DNA from: Thermocoleostomius sinensis A174
Lineage (GTDB): Bacteria > Cyanobacteriota > Cyanobacteriia > Elainellales > Elainellaceae
Length of the DNA stretch: 64,000 nucleotides
Direction: 5' to 3'
Assembly (NCBI RefSeq): GCF_026802175.1
Contig: NZ_CP113797.1
Coordinates: forward strand, 1,589,026-1,653,025
Within the stretch, counting starts at the first letter, position 1; the number at the start of each line of letters is the position of its first letter. The notes under the pieces are model-generated. The model saw only the letters and a list, made by a program, of their open reading frames with translations, ran no database searches and had not been told where the DNA came from. The position numbers were made by a program, and so were the translations under genes. Shown here in pieces: positions 1 to 8,752 of the stretch.

Positions 1-1
1 A

Positions 2-304
2 GAGAAATTTATTCATAAGTATAAGAACCAATTTAAGCACATCAAAATCTTCATGGCGATCGGAGCCACAATCGATTTTGAAGCAGGTAATGTTTCCCGT
101 GCTCCAAAATGGATTAGTGAAATGGGCTTGGAGTGGTTATACCGCCTGGTATCAGAACCACGGCGCTTGTGGAGACGTTACCTTCTCGAAGGCCCGACGT
201 TCTTCTGGTTTTTACTGATGCAGGCGATGAAGCTCTATGTCAATCCCTTTGATAGTACAGAGTCCGATCGTTCAAAATATAAAACAATTATCAAGGGAGC
301 ATAA
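2..304 (+). CDS. WecG/TagA/CpsF-type glycosyltransferase, C-terminal part (5' end outside window)
   Basis: The frame is open from the left edge of the window, so this is the 3' end of a longer gene. The visible 100 residues contain the family pattern FMAIGATIDFEAG followed by APKW, GLEWLYRL and EPRRLWRRYL, which is the conserved end of WecG/TagA/CpsF glycosyltransferases. These enzymes add N-acetylmannosaminuronic acid, N-acetylmannosamine or a related sugar to an undecaprenyl-linked acceptor on the cytoplasmic face of the membrane during surface polysaccharide synthesis. The ATG at 53 is an internal methionine, not the start. A strong hairpin lies about 70 bases downstream of the stop. The family is clear; the sugar transferred is not. 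Confidence 0.85.
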   Translation, partial: EKFIHKYKNQFKHIKIFMAIGATIDFEAGNVSRAPKWISEMGLEWLYRLVSEPRRLWRRYLLEGPTFFWFLLMQAMKLYVNPFDSTESDRSKYKTIIKGA

Positions 305-372
305 GCCCGTTGGTCATCTAACCCCCATTTAGACCCCATTGATTAAGCTTTGCTATTGCAGTGCTCATAGCT

Positions 373-412
373 GAACCTGAGTTGTACTTGACTGGTTCGT
401 CAACTCAGGTTC
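373..412 (+). terminator. Rho-independent terminator after the WecG-like gene
   Basis: A perfect 12-bp stem (373-384 with 401-412, arms GAACCTGAGTTG and its complement) with a 16-base loop is followed by TTTTATTA. It ends the transcript coming from the left edge. Confidence 0.75.
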
Positions 413-518
413 TTTTATTAGGGCAGGAGAGTAACGAGATTAAATCAACATTTTAGGGAATGCTAGATCAGGCTAGAACGGTTTTGTCAATATTCAAGCG
501 TTCTGCCCTGATTACTTC

Positions 519-1319
519 ATGTCAGTTCAAAGATTTTCGTTAGACGCACTCAAAAAAGTTAGACAGTATATTCAAACCACGCTGTCCCTAGCGGCGATCG
601 AACGACGCACTCAAACCTGGGCAACCTTGGCAGCCACAGAGGATTGGCCAGAGCCAGAATTGCTAGTGGATTTGAGTGAAGTATTCACTTTTGGCGGCTT
701 GTCGGTTGAGGAACGATCAAAAGCTTCAGGCAATAACACTTGGTTTATCAGTCCAATTAACCCAGGGGCTGCCCTGCTGAAGCTACCGAGCTTACGTTTA
801 AAAACAGATATGCGCTTGGTCAGTTTTTTGTATCGCTTAGCAGAGGACGGGGTGGGTGTTACATTCGCAATTCCTGAACGATCGAGTACAACAGCACACC
901 TAGAGAAGGCGATACAGATGAGCAATGGACTGAAGCATCCCCCCAAACCTAAAGAAGCGCTACCGCATGTAATGGAAGCGGTTGAAGGCGATCGATCGCC
1001 CGTTTCGTTTGTAGTGGCATCATTGCTATATCGCGAGTTTCAAGAATTTGGCGCGTTGGGGCAATACAGCCGTTGGCAACATCATCACCTGATTGAGGCA
1101 ATTCCAGTCCAAGCACGCTGTGACTGGCAAGTAGAACAACCGATCAAAGATTTAGCGGCAAAGGCTAGGATTTTAGCGAACGGACAAGCGGCCGTCGAAT
1201 TTTTTTCCTACCGAACGGGGAAAGCCACCGTCATCTATCGCCATTTTGATCACTACCCACCCGATCGCTACTGCCCCACAAGTGCGAACAAAGCGATTGC
1301 CATCATTCGTCCCTCCTAG
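519..1319 (+). CDS. Unknown protein, 266 aa
   Basis: I do not recognise a domain. The frame is long, starts at an ATG and runs cleanly to a TAG. The protein looks soluble: no signal peptide or membrane segment. It contains a His cluster near residue 190 (WQHHHLIEAIP) and ends in a basic and aromatic segment (YRHFDHYPPDRYC). GATCG-rich codon use matches its neighbours, so it is native. It stands alone between a terminator upstream and an SDR gene in the same direction about 90 bases downstream, with which it could be co-transcribed. Confidence 0.7.
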   Translation: MSVQRFSLDALKKVRQYIQTTLSLAAIERRTQTWATLAATEDWPEPELLVDLSEVFTFGGLSVEERSKASGNNTWFISPINPGAALLKLPSLRLKTDMRLVSFLYRLAEDGVGVTFAIPERSSTTAHLEKAIQMSNGLKHPPKPKEALPHVMEAVEGDRSPVSFVVASLLYREFQEFGALGQYSRWQHHHLIEAIPVQARCDWQVEQPIKDLAAKARILANGQAAVEFFSYRTGKATVIYRHFDHYPPDRYCPTSANKAIAIIRPS

Positions 1320-1410
1320 TTTGCACGATCGCTTGGATTGCTTGAATCACCACCTTGGAGAAGACAAGCAGGAACAGTAAGATAAAAGAGTTGTGTAAAG
1401 AAATGTAACA

Positions 1411-2127
1411 ATGCAAGATAAGGTGGTTGTGGTGGTAGGTGCGACCGGGGGGATTGGATCAACGGTAGTGCGAAAACTGGCACCGATGGGGGCACGTTTA
1501 GTGCTAGCCAGTCGAGACGCCGATCGGCTTACAGCTTTAGCCAATCAAGTAGCGGTTAGTATCCCCGATCGAATACTGATGGTGCCAACGGATATTACGC
1601 AACCCCAGTCTGTTGCAGCCCTCATGCAAGCCACTCTGGATGCCTTTGGCAGACTTGATGTTTTGGTGAATGCGGCTGGTATCGGCCTTCTGAAGCCGTA
1701 CAACAAGGTGGAAGCGTCTGACTTGGATGCCATGCTGGATGTCAATTTAAAGGGTAGCTTCTATACTTGCCAAGCGGCGGCAACTGCTATGAAAGAGCAG
1801 AAATCGGGTCACATTTGCAATGTGATTGGCATTCTTGGTAAACATCCCATGGCCATGGCTTCTGCCTACTGTGCCTCTAAATATGGAGTGGTGGGTTTCA
1901 GCAAGTGTATGGCCGATGAACTGAAGCGCTTTGGTATTAAATTTACCTTATTTTATTTGGGCGGCGTTGATACGCCGTTTTGGGACAACATCAGTTTGAA
2001 GGTCGATCGCCATAAGATGCTGCGTCCTGACACAGCCGCTGATGCCATTTTGTTTGCGCTGGCGGCCGATCCCCAAGCTGTTCCTTTAGAGGTGAATATT
2101 CAGCCAGAAAGCCACTTATTCTTCTAG
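1411..2127 (+). CDS. Short-chain dehydrogenase/reductase (SDR), 238 aa
   Basis: This is a classical SDR of normal length. The N-terminal cofactor motif GATGGIGST is followed by NAAGIGLL (the NAG motif), an LDVNLKGSF segment and the catalytic Y-x3-K in YCASKYGV. A DVAA-type acidic residue after strand 2 is not obvious; SRDADR suggests NADP(H) preference. The likely reaction is reduction of a ketone or 3-oxoacyl group, but the substrate cannot be named. The hpd gene lies 56 bases downstream in the same direction, so the two may share a transcript. Confidence 0.9.
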   Translation: MQDKVVVVVGATGGIGSTVVRKLAPMGARLVLASRDADRLTALANQVAVSIPDRILMVPTDITQPQSVAALMQATLDAFGRLDVLVNAAGIGLLKPYNKVEASDLDAMLDVNLKGSFYTCQAAATAMKEQKSGHICNVIGILGKHPMAMASAYCASKYGVVGFSKCMADELKRFGIKFTLFYLGGVDTPFWDNISLKVDRHKMLRPDTAADAILFALAADPQAVPLEVNIQPESHLFF

Positions 2128-2183
2128 GCTAGAGAAAGATTGGGATCTACGAGTTCCAACCGTACTTGCTCCCTAGAAACGAC

Positions 2184-3275
2184 ATGATGGCTTGCAATCA
2201 GCACAACTTAAACACGATTAATGCCATAAGCATTGATCATGTTCACTTCTATGTCGAAGATGCAGAAGCGTGGCGACGTTGGTTTGTTCAAGTGCTTGGC
2301 TTTCAATGGGTCGGTCGCTGGATGCGATCGGACACGCACACTGAAATTGTAGAGAGCGGCGACATTTCATTTCGGCTATCTGCCCCCTTGACAGCGAATA
2401 GTGCCGTTGCTAACTACTTGCAACAGCATCCCCCTGGTGTGGCAAATGTCGCCTTTCGAGTGGCTGACCTAAACACTGTCTTACAGGCAGCACAGGCGAT
2501 CGGAGCACTCGTGTCCTCTGTGTCCGATTCAGGTGGGCAAAGAAGTGTGCAAATTCGAGGCTGGGGAGATCTACTTCACACGGTGATTGAGGCAACCAGT
2601 GCTACCGCAGCTAGTCCCAATTCCAAGGCTGGAATGGTGCAACCCTTCACGACCATTGATCACGTTGTTTTGAATGTGGGGGTTGGCGAACTAGATGCCG
2701 CGTTAACGTATTATGAATCGCTCTTTGGGTTCCAGCGCCAGCAAAATTTCGCCATTCGTACCGATCGATCGGCCCTCTGTAGTCAAGTATTGGCCCACCC
2801 CAACGCTCGAATTCAATTTCCCATCAATGAACCAGGATCTCCCAGTTCGCAAATTCAGGAGTTTCTAGATTTAAATCAAGGGGCCGGAATACAGCACATT
2901 GCCCTACAAACTCAAAATATTTTGCAGACGATCGCGCAACTGCGAAATCAGGGGCTTTCCTGCTTATCTGTGCCAGTTAGCTATTACGAACAACTGCGTC
3001 AACGTCCCGGGTTCTCGCTTTCACCTGAAGAATGGCAGGCGGTAATGACTCAAGAAGTTCTGGTCGATTGGCCAGCCAATATTCCACAGGCATTGCTTCT
3101 GCAAACCTTTACCCAACCAATTTTTCAACAACCTACCTTCTTCTTTGAACTAATTGAGCGTCGCCTATATCGAGATCATGATCGCTATCAGCAGACCCAG
3201 GGGTTTGGTGAAGGGAATTTTCAAGCCTTGTTTGAAGCGATCGAGCGGGAGCAAATGAAACGGGGAAAGTTGTAG
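2184..3275 (+). CDS. hpd: 4-hydroxyphenylpyruvate dioxygenase
   Basis: This non-haem Fe(II) enzyme converts 4-hydroxyphenylpyruvate to homogentisate, which cyanobacteria use for tocopherol synthesis. The protein (363 aa from the ATG at 2184) has two vicinal-oxygen-chelate modules: one begins at about residue 15 (IDHVHFYVED), the other at about 158 (IDHVVLNVG). The expected iron ligands are present: His160 in IDHVV, His238 in IQHIALQT and Glu322 in FFELIER. An upstream TTG at 2166 would add six residues; the ATG is preferred. A hairpin just after the stop probably ends this transcript and that of the convergent psbY. Confidence 0.93.
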   Translation: MMACNQHNLNTINAISIDHVHFYVEDAEAWRRWFVQVLGFQWVGRWMRSDTHTEIVESGDISFRLSAPLTANSAVANYLQQHPPGVANVAFRVADLNTVLQAAQAIGALVSSVSDSGGQRSVQIRGWGDLLHTVIEATSATAASPNSKAGMVQPFTTIDHVVLNVGVGELDAALTYYESLFGFQRQQNFAIRTDRSALCSQVLAHPNARIQFPINEPGSPSSQIQEFLDLNQGAGIQHIALQTQNILQTIAQLRNQGLSCLSVPVSYYEQLRQRPGFSLSPEEWQAVMTQEVLVDWPANIPQALLLQTFTQPIFQQPTFFFELIERRLYRDHDRYQQTQGFGEGNFQALFEAIEREQMKRGKL

Positions 3276-3296
3276 GTGAGATTGACTCAGCCAAAA

Positions 3297-3332
3297 AACC
3301 GATCGCCTGCTGTTGGGACGGGACGATCGGTT
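3297..3332. terminator. Hairpin between convergent hpd and psbY
   Basis: The arms AACCGATCG (3297-3305) and CGATCGGTT (3324-3332) form a 9-bp stem. It lies 22 bases after the hpd stop and 72 bases beyond the psbY stop, so it may serve both directions. The six A residues just before it give a U-run for the minus-strand transcript. Confidence 0.5.
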
Positions 3333-3403
3333 GATTGCTTGTTGGTTAATCTGTAATCAGCTAGCTAGACAAAGACAGGCTCATCTCTGGTTCCAAGCTC
3401 TTC

Positions 3404-3520
3404 CTAGTTCTTGTTAAGAAACGCTTGGGCTTGTTTTAGAGCAATTTGACCAATGTTATAAAGCGCCCAGCCACCTGCTAAGAGCACAGGCAATAAGACA
3501 ATTAAGACTCTCCAATCCAT
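3404..3520 (-). CDS. psbY: Photosystem II protein Y
   Basis: This is a 38-residue single-pass membrane protein. It starts MDWRVLIVLLPVLLAGGW and ends QAFLNKN, which matches cyanobacterial PsbY throughout. PsbY sits at the edge of photosystem II next to cytochrome b559 in the thylakoid membrane; it is not essential in the species where it has been tested. The hydrophobic helix covers about residues 4-27. A purine-rich AGGTTCTTATCGCT stretch lies before the ATG. The gene is convergent with hpd and easily missed because of its size. Confidence 0.93.
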   Translation of the reverse strand: MDWRVLIVLLPVLLAGGWALYNIGQIALKQAQAFLNKN

Positions 3521-3600
3521 AGCGATAAGAACCTCCGAATAAAGATTTGTGAATTGCTCTCATATTTAATACTTATTTTGCGTCGAATTGGCTGAATTTT

Positions 3601-4554
3601 CTAGTCCCCTGCTACATTCCATTTCTCAGTATCGTTGCAAACCTGGCCAACTTGAAGCAACATTCCTTCCCGAGCCAGTTGAACCGTTGGAAAACAGGAC
3701 TGGACTTCAGCTTCAACCTGGTCGAGGAAATCATCCTCATGGGCAGGATCATGGTGGAACAATACAATTTGCTTTACCTTGGCTGCCATCGCCACTTCGA
3801 TTCCGGCATACCAAATTGCCGGCTGTTGGTTGGCGATCGATTTTGGATCGTAGTAGGCATAGTCGGCATAAGCAGCATCATAGATCAGCAAGTCTGCTTC
3901 ATGGGCCAAATATAACAACCCTTGATCGAGCGGATTCGGTAGGTGCTCGGTGTCAGTTGCATAAACCACCGAGTATCCGTTCCAGCTAACGCGATATCCC
4001 AGAGCGCGATTCGGGCGATTCAAAGAGATGGTTTCAATCACCACATCATCCAACGTAATGACCGTGCCAGGAGAAATATCATGAAATGCCAGAGTCGATC
4101 GCATCACTTGTAGCGGCACCGGAAAATTAGGACGCAACATCTGCTCACATAAGCGCTGCTTAATCGAGGCACCATTTTGCCCCGCGGCCCCGTAAATATG
4201 AAACTGGTTACCTTCAATAAACGCTGGAATGAAGAAAGGAAATCCTTGAATGCGATCCCAATGGGTATGGGTGAAGAAAAGATGGGCTTGAACGGGCATC
4301 TCATGTACTAAGTGCTGCCCCAATACTCGCAATCCGGTACCCCCATCAAAAATTAGCCGCTTACCTGCCACCTGTAATTCTACGCAAGCGGTATTCCCAC
4401 CATAGCGAGCCGTTTCTAGCCCAGGGGTGGGGATACTGCCTCGTACACCCCAAAACCGAACCGTAAACGGGGGAACGTTATTGCTAGCAGTAGACGGATG
4501 ACCCTTCGCGGGATTGCCCAACACGTTCATTTCAGAGGAGTCAAAACCTGGCAT
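3601..4554 (-). CDS. Metallo-beta-lactamase-fold hydrolase, 317 aa
   Basis: The N-terminal RFWGVRGSIPTPG and GGNTACVEL segments, FDGGTGLR and the metal-binding THTHWDRIQG (His96, His98, Asp100, with Arg where a His is common) place this in the RNase Z/PhnP-like branch of the MBL superfamily. Later ligand-type segments are YDAAY and VLFHHDPAHED. Such proteins are phosphodiesterases or related hydrolases. The same architecture is common in cyanobacteria and is sometimes found near two-component genes, but no partner is visible here. The substrate is unknown. A second possible start is the ATG nine codons in. Confidence 0.85.
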   Translation of the reverse strand: MPGFDSSEMNVLGNPAKGHPSTASNNVPPFTVRFWGVRGSIPTPGLETARYGGNTACVELQVAGKRLIFDGGTGLRVLGQHLVHEMPVQAHLFFTHTHWDRIQGFPFFIPAFIEGNQFHIYGAAGQNGASIKQRLCEQMLRPNFPVPLQVMRSTLAFHDISPGTVITLDDVVIETISLNRPNRALGYRVSWNGYSVVYATDTEHLPNPLDQGLLYLAHEADLLIYDAAYADYAYYDPKSIANQQPAIWYAGIEVAMAAKVKQIVLFHHDPAHEDDFLDQVEAEVQSCFPTVQLAREGMLLQVGQVCNDTEKWNVAGD

Positions 4555-4962
4555 TGCTGATGGATTGAACCCTTATTAATTGATTATTGTAGTTGTATTA
4601 ATAGAACTAATAAGATAATAAGATTTTTGCTGTAGGTTTAATGATGTGGTTGGGGGAGTCAGTCCATTGCTCGGCTCGTGCGCTAAACAATGAACTTAAT
4701 TGGTTAATTTTCGCTGAAAACTGACCTGAACCGGATGAAATAAGTAAAAAGTAGAGAATTTCAGCAGCAGTAAATGCTAGAACGCGATTTGGGGATTCCA
4801 TCGCTTCAACCCAGTCCAGAATTTTTTACTCGCTTAATGTATTTTTCCCAAAGTTTTGGCAAGTTAAACAAAGTGATGTTGCAAAAAAGAGCGAACCGAT
4901 CGTCCGCTCTCATCTTTGCATCTCAATGCCAATCATTGCGTGTTGTTTAACTCAAGCAACAA
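4555..4962. other. Intergenic stretch between pyrophosphatase and MBL genes
   Basis: The only clear element is the ppa terminator at 4888-4910. A 64-codon minus-strand frame at 4607-4801 has no recognisable content or ribosome site and I do not count it as a gene. The rest is AT-rich and may hold the end of the MBL transcript's control region; I see no other structure. Confidence 0.4.
4888..4910 (-). terminator. Rho-independent terminator of ppa
   Basis: On the minus strand AGAGCG (4905-4910) pairs with CGCTCT (4888-4893) around an 11-base loop and runs into TTTTTTGC. It lies about 50 bases past the ppa stop. Confidence 0.7.
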
Positions 4963-5475
4963 TTACTTTGTGGCAGCTTGAATACAGGCTTCTACCAGTG
5001 GTGTAACTTGATCTACGTCTTTCCACCCTAATATTTCAGTCACTTTCTTCTCTAGGTTCTTGTAAGTGCGGAAAAACTCGGCAATTTCTTCAAGGCGGTG
5101 GGGGGCAATATCCTTAAGCGATTTCACATCTGCATAGCGAGGATCTTTTGCAGGAACACAGAGAATTTTCTCGTCGCGATCGCCACTGTCTACCATTTCC
5201 AACATGCCAATTGGACGGGCTGCAATCACGCACCCTGGAAAGGTTGGTTGATCCATGATGACCATGCCATCGAGCGGGTCGCCATCATCTGCCAACGTGT
5301 TAGGAATAAATCCATAGTCATACGGATATTGCACAGACGCATAGAGCACCCGATCGAGCGCAAACGCTTGCATATCCTTGTCGAATTCATACTTATTCTT
5401 GCTTCCAGCCGGAATTTCAATTAAGACATTGACAACACCAGCTTTTGGCTGAGGGGGAATGAGCGATAAATCCAC
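4963..5475 (-). CDS. ppa: Inorganic pyrophosphatase, family I
   Basis: This soluble enzyme hydrolyses pyrophosphate to phosphate and pulls biosynthetic reactions forward. The 170-residue length fits the bacterial family. Visible motifs are [15 protein letters not shown], the DGDPLDGMV signature with its Asp triad, and a later [11 protein letters not shown] segment. I chose the GTG at 5475 ([13 protein letters not shown]), because GGAG lies seven bases upstream and the family starts here; the frame extends 20 codons further up but that extension is unlike the family. A terminator follows. Confidence 0.95.
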   Translation of the reverse strand: MDLSLIPPQPKAGVVNVLIEIPAGSKNKYEFDKDMQAFALDRVLYASVQYPYDYGFIPNTLADDGDPLDGMVIMDQPTFPGCVIAARPIGMLEMVDSGDRDEKILCVPAKDPRYADVKSLKDIAPHRLEEIAEFFRTYKNLEKKVTEILGWKDVDQVTPLVEACIQAATK

Positions 5476-5643
5476 AGCGTTTCTCCAAATTGACAGTATG
5501 AGGATACAGCCCAAACTACAGCGTGATCTGAACACCAGGTCTGAACACCGATGCCGGTATCTTGCTCAGATTGAGGCCGTTCCCTCGACTAGCATTGTAA
5601 GAGAAGATGTGGAACAGTTTTCGTCACACTCACTCAGACCAAT

Positions 5644-6171
5644 CTATTCGACAGTAGCCGTTTCCTCAAAAATTGCGTGCAGAGTTGGTAGCCAGGGCAG
5701 ATCCGTCACGCCTGAATCATAGCCTAACTGGTTGAGCAATGTCGTTAGTTGTCCGCGATGGTGGATTTGGTGGTTAAACAGATGTGTCACCAGCAGCCAA
5801 GTTGGCAAGGTCCGAGGTTTTTTGTCTAGATTGCTGGTGTAGGTGAAAGGTTGTGCCAGCCATGCTGGAGAAAGCGATTTCGTCCAATTTGTGATTGTTT
5901 GATCCGTCAACTGTCGTTGATGGCGTAATTCATCAAAATCGCTGTAAAGTTCTTGCTTAATTGTGTAGGGTACCGGTTGTTGAGTGAAGCGACCCATCCA
6001 AATTCGATCGCCTACTAACAAATGATTCAATGTTCCATGAATTGATTTAAAAAATGCGCCGAGATCTTCTTTGCGTTTCTCATCTGGAATCTTTGCGCAA
6101 ATTTCGTATAACTTTTGATTCATCCAGGCGTTATACGCAGCCATAATTTCATAGTAGTTAGTCTCTAACAT
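5644..6171 (-). CDS. DinB-fold metalloprotein, 175 aa
   Basis: The four-helix DinB/YfiT-like fold is recognisable from the start (NYYEIMAAYNAWMNQKLY), the LNHLLVGDRIWMGRF helix and the HLFNHQIHHRGQ helix. The likely metal triad is His50, His134 and His138. Proteins of this superfamily include thiol-dependent transferases and hydrolases; many have no known role. DinB itself was named as damage-induced, but nothing here links this gene to DNA damage. It is monocistronic, with the terminator of the upstream small gene between them. Confidence 0.85.
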   Translation of the reverse strand: MLETNYYEIMAAYNAWMNQKLYEICAKIPDEKRKEDLGAFFKSIHGTLNHLLVGDRIWMGRFTQQPVPYTIKQELYSDFDELRHQRQLTDQTITNWTKSLSPAWLAQPFTYTSNLDKKPRTLPTWLLVTHLFNHQIHHRGQLTTLLNQLGYDSGVTDLPWLPTLHAIFEETATVE

Positions 6172-6224
6172 TGCTTGAACATCGCTGGGGTCGGTTTACT
6201 ATGGCTCAGCTAAGTTTAAACAAA

Positions 6225-6251
6225 AGATCGAGGGAGTATTGCCCTCGATCT
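6225..6251 (-). terminator. Rho-independent terminator of the 6263-6562 gene
   Basis: A perfect 10-bp stem with arms AGATCGAGGG and CCCTCGATCT and a 7-base loop is followed, on the minus strand, by TTTTGTTT. It lies 12 bases after the stop. Confidence 0.8.
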
Positions 6252-6262
6252 AGAGTAAAGAG

Positions 6263-6562
6263 TTATTGATAATAGCGTTGATCCAGCCACACTCGTACTT
6301 CCTGTTCAGTGGTTAGAATTTCAGTCTGATGCGTGACTGGATCATAGACCTTGAAATACACATTGCCATCCCGATCGTGCTTTTGATAGATCTTCGGCTC
6401 GGAAGACTCAGCAAATGCCGACAGTAGGAGGTTCCAGATGCGTTCAAACGATCGACGAAGGGAGAATTGACGTTGGCGAGCTTGAGTGTCCTCAATAAAT
6501 GTGTCCAGCTCTTTAGAAGAGATCAAAACATAATTCGATCGTGAATAATCATAGGATTTCAT
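6263..6562 (-). CDS. Small unknown protein, 99 aa
   Basis: I chose the ATG at 6562 because GGAG lies eight bases upstream. The protein is soluble and polar. Its C-terminal half (KIYQKHDRDGNVYFKVYDPVT and then EQEVRVWLDQRYYQ) looks like a small beta-rich fold of the kind seen in short conserved cyanobacterial proteins. No function can be assigned. A terminator follows directly, and a second small gene lies 80 bases upstream in the same direction. Confidence 0.7.
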   Translation of the reverse strand: MKSYDYSRSNYVLISSKELDTFIEDTQARQRQFSLRRSFERIWNLLLSAFAESSEPKIYQKHDRDGNVYFKVYDPVTHQTEILTTEQEVRVWLDQRYYQ

Positions 6563-6642
6563 GGAAGCAATCTCCTGCAAAAAAGGGCGGGGATAAATGG
6601 CAATGTTGAGAAGGGAACCGCTTGATCGATCGCTGCCATTGG

Positions 6643-6843
6643 TTACTTCGTTGAACGGATAGCAGATGCATCAATTGAATCAAGCTGGCTTACGAACTTG
6701 CGCCGTTGTGAGGGTGGCCGTGAGTTGTATTCTCCATAGAAATTGCTGAATTGCCAAAATAGTTTCAACACTTGTAGAATTCGAGCCGCCAGAGAGGACG
6801 GTTCATGACGATAGATTGGGGTTTGAGAAGAAGACTGAATCAT
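6643..6843 (-). CDS. Small unknown protein, 66 aa
   Basis: The start at 6843 is set by a strong AGGAGGA ribosome site seven bases upstream; the frame continues upstream of it but without such a signal. The protein has one moderately hydrophobic helix (SSLAARILQVLKLFWQFSNFYGEY) and a basic C-terminus. It may be co-transcribed with the 99-residue gene downstream. Function unknown. Confidence 0.6.
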   Translation of the reverse strand: MIQSSSQTPIYRHEPSSLAARILQVLKLFWQFSNFYGEYNSRPPSQRRKFVSQLDSIDASAIRSTK

Positions 6844-7141
6844 TTTTTCCTCCTGCTTGATTGCTGATACCTTCAATTTAAGAATTCCTTCATGGAAGAT
6901 CAAAAACTCTGATAGATACCTTCCATGAGCAAAATTGATGGAAATGAAGAATAGCAAGAACTCAATGCCTAGTGACTGTTCTGGGTGGATGTTTCTATTG
7001 TCTTGAAGAAGTCTTGAGCAGAACAGATGCAGTTGAGCTAAATTGTTATGAACACAGTTTTAATATTTGCAACTGTTATGGTCTTGATTGGGGGTAGCTG
7101 TATGGGTCATCTGCAAAATGAATTCACCGAGTGGGGGCAAG

Positions 7142-8587
7142 ATGAAAATTAAGCTAGTGGATGCTGTAGATCAGCCGCTTTATGAACAAGTCGCCAATCG
7201 GATGCGTGGCCTGATGGCAGAAGGAACTTTAAAAATGGGCGATCGATTGCCGTCGGTGCGGAAGCTACACCAACAGCTATCGGTCAGCATTTCGACAGTG
7301 CTGGAGGCCTACCGCATCTTGGAGGATGAAGGCTTGATTGAGGCGCGCCCACAGTCGGGATATTTTGTTAAGCGCATTCAATGGCAACGCCCAGAGGAGC
7401 CAAACCAGTTAGTGCTGCCTAAGTCAACCTATCCAATGGAAGTGTCACTGGCGTTTCGAGTGAGTCATGAGATGCGCGATCCAACAAAAATACAGTTGGG
7501 GGCGGCGGTTCCGGGTATAGAACTGTTGCCAATTGCGGGACTGAATCGGTTGATGAGTCAAGTGACACGGGCACAGGCAGCACTGGCGCACTCGTATCAC
7601 ATTTCTAAAGGCTATGAGCAGTTGCGCTACGAAGTGGCGAAGCGGTTGATGGATGCGGGATGTTCGATGAACCCGGAGGAAATTGTGATTACCAATGGCA
7701 CAGCCGAAGCTATTTTTCTGTGCTTGCGGGCGATTACTCAACCGGGGGATACGGTGGCGATCGAATCTCCGACCTATTACGGCTTTTTGGAAACGCTGGA
7801 ATCGTTGCATTTGAAAGCGCTAGAAATTCCTACTCATCCCAAGGACGGGATTGTTTTAGAGCATCTAGAGGTAGCCTTGGCTCAACGCCAGATCGCGGCT
7901 TGTTTGCTCGTCTCTAATTTCAGCAACCCGTTGGGCAGTTCTTTGAGTGATCTCAAAAAGAAGCAGCTTTTGCAACTGCTCGATCGCTATGATGTGCCCT
8001 TGGTGGAAGATGATATCTACGGTGAGTTGTATTTTGAGGGCACGCGCCCCAAAGCGGTTAAGGCATTTGATACTCGTGGCAGCGTGTTGTACTGTGCATC
8101 GGTCAGCAAAACATTGTCACCAGGGATACGAGTGGGTTGGTGTGTGCCGGGGCGACATCAAACCAAAGTCGAGACGTTGAAGATGGCCATGAATTGGACA
8201 ACGACGATGCCTTGTCAACTCACGGTTGCAGCGTTTCTGGGTACGGGCGGATATGATCGACATTTGCGACAGTTGCGGCGGGCGTATCAATCACAAATCA
8301 ACAACATGACGCAGGCTATCTATGAGTGGTTTCCAGCAGAAACGAAAGTATCGCGTCCGGCTGGAGGATATGTGCTGTGGTTACAGTTGCCCGATGAATT
8401 TGACTCAATGCAACTGTATGAAGCGGCATTACAGCATGGTATTAGTATTGCTCCTGGTATCATGTTTTCGCCCTCTGGAACCTACCGCAACTGTTTGCGA
8501 TTGAATGCGGGCATTGTCTGGACAGAGCAGGTACATCAAGCTGTAAAAACTGTCGGTTTTTTAGCAAAACAACAATTGGCTACTTAA
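7142..8587 (+). CDS. MocR-family transcription regulator (GntR HTH fused to class I aminotransferase), 481 aa
   Basis: The first 75 residues are a winged helix of the GntR type (LYEQVANRMRG, LPSVRKLHQQLSVSISTVLEAYRILEDEGLIEARPQSGYFV). The rest is a fold-type I PLP domain: TNGTAEAIFLCLRAI, SNFSNPLGSSLS, VEDDIYGELYFEG and the Schiff-base lysine in SVSKTLSPGIRVGW. MocR regulators sense PLP or an aminated ligand and activate or repress linked genes; PdxR, which controls PLP synthesis, is the best known. No obvious target gene adjoins it. The ATG at 7142 with GGGGG upstream fits the family start better than the earlier ATG at 7088 region, which adds 18 atypical residues. Confidence 0.88.
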   Translation: MKIKLVDAVDQPLYEQVANRMRGLMAEGTLKMGDRLPSVRKLHQQLSVSISTVLEAYRILEDEGLIEARPQSGYFVKRIQWQRPEEPNQLVLPKSTYPMEVSLAFRVSHEMRDPTKIQLGAAVPGIELLPIAGLNRLMSQVTRAQAALAHSYHISKGYEQLRYEVAKRLMDAGCSMNPEEIVITNGTAEAIFLCLRAITQPGDTVAIESPTYYGFLETLESLHLKALEIPTHPKDGIVLEHLEVALAQRQIAACLLVSNFSNPLGSSLSDLKKKQLLQLLDRYDVPLVEDDIYGELYFEGTRPKAVKAFDTRGSVLYCASVSKTLSPGIRVGWCVPGRHQTKVETLKMAMNWTTTMPCQLTVAAFLGTGGYDRHLRQLRRAYQSQINNMTQAIYEWFPAETKVSRPAGGYVLWLQLPDEFDSMQLYEAALQHGISIAPGIMFSPSGTYRNCLRLNAGIVWTEQVHQAVKTVGFLAKQQLAT

Positions 8588-8724
8588 CAACCTAGCACGG
8601 GTTGACTCAGCGTCGATACAGGCTTTGCTCTAGCGCGATCGTTGGGTGGTGAGAGTAGGGGTTGCAATGATCGTGACTAAGGCAAGGAACCCCTGTTTGA
8701 CAGAGATGGAAGAATATCCGGCAT

Positions 8725-8745
8725 TTCCCGACTCCCCATTCCCGC
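8725..8745. repeat. Heptanucleotide tandem repeat, three units
   Basis: Units TTCCCGA, CTCCCCA and TTCCCGC lie in tandem just past the stop of the 81-residue gene. They belong to the same degenerate CCCGAYT-type heptamer family found in several other places in the window. Confidence 0.6.
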
Positions 8746-8752
8746 TCACCTC

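Noticed and set aside
3588-3989. Plus-strand frames opposite the metallo-beta-lactamase gene
   Set aside because: They are shadows: the minus-strand MBL protein has clear catalytic motifs across the same bases.
4607-4801. 64-codon minus-strand frame in the gap after ppa
   Set aside because: No ribosome site, no family resemblance and low-complexity content; it lies partly across likely control sequence.
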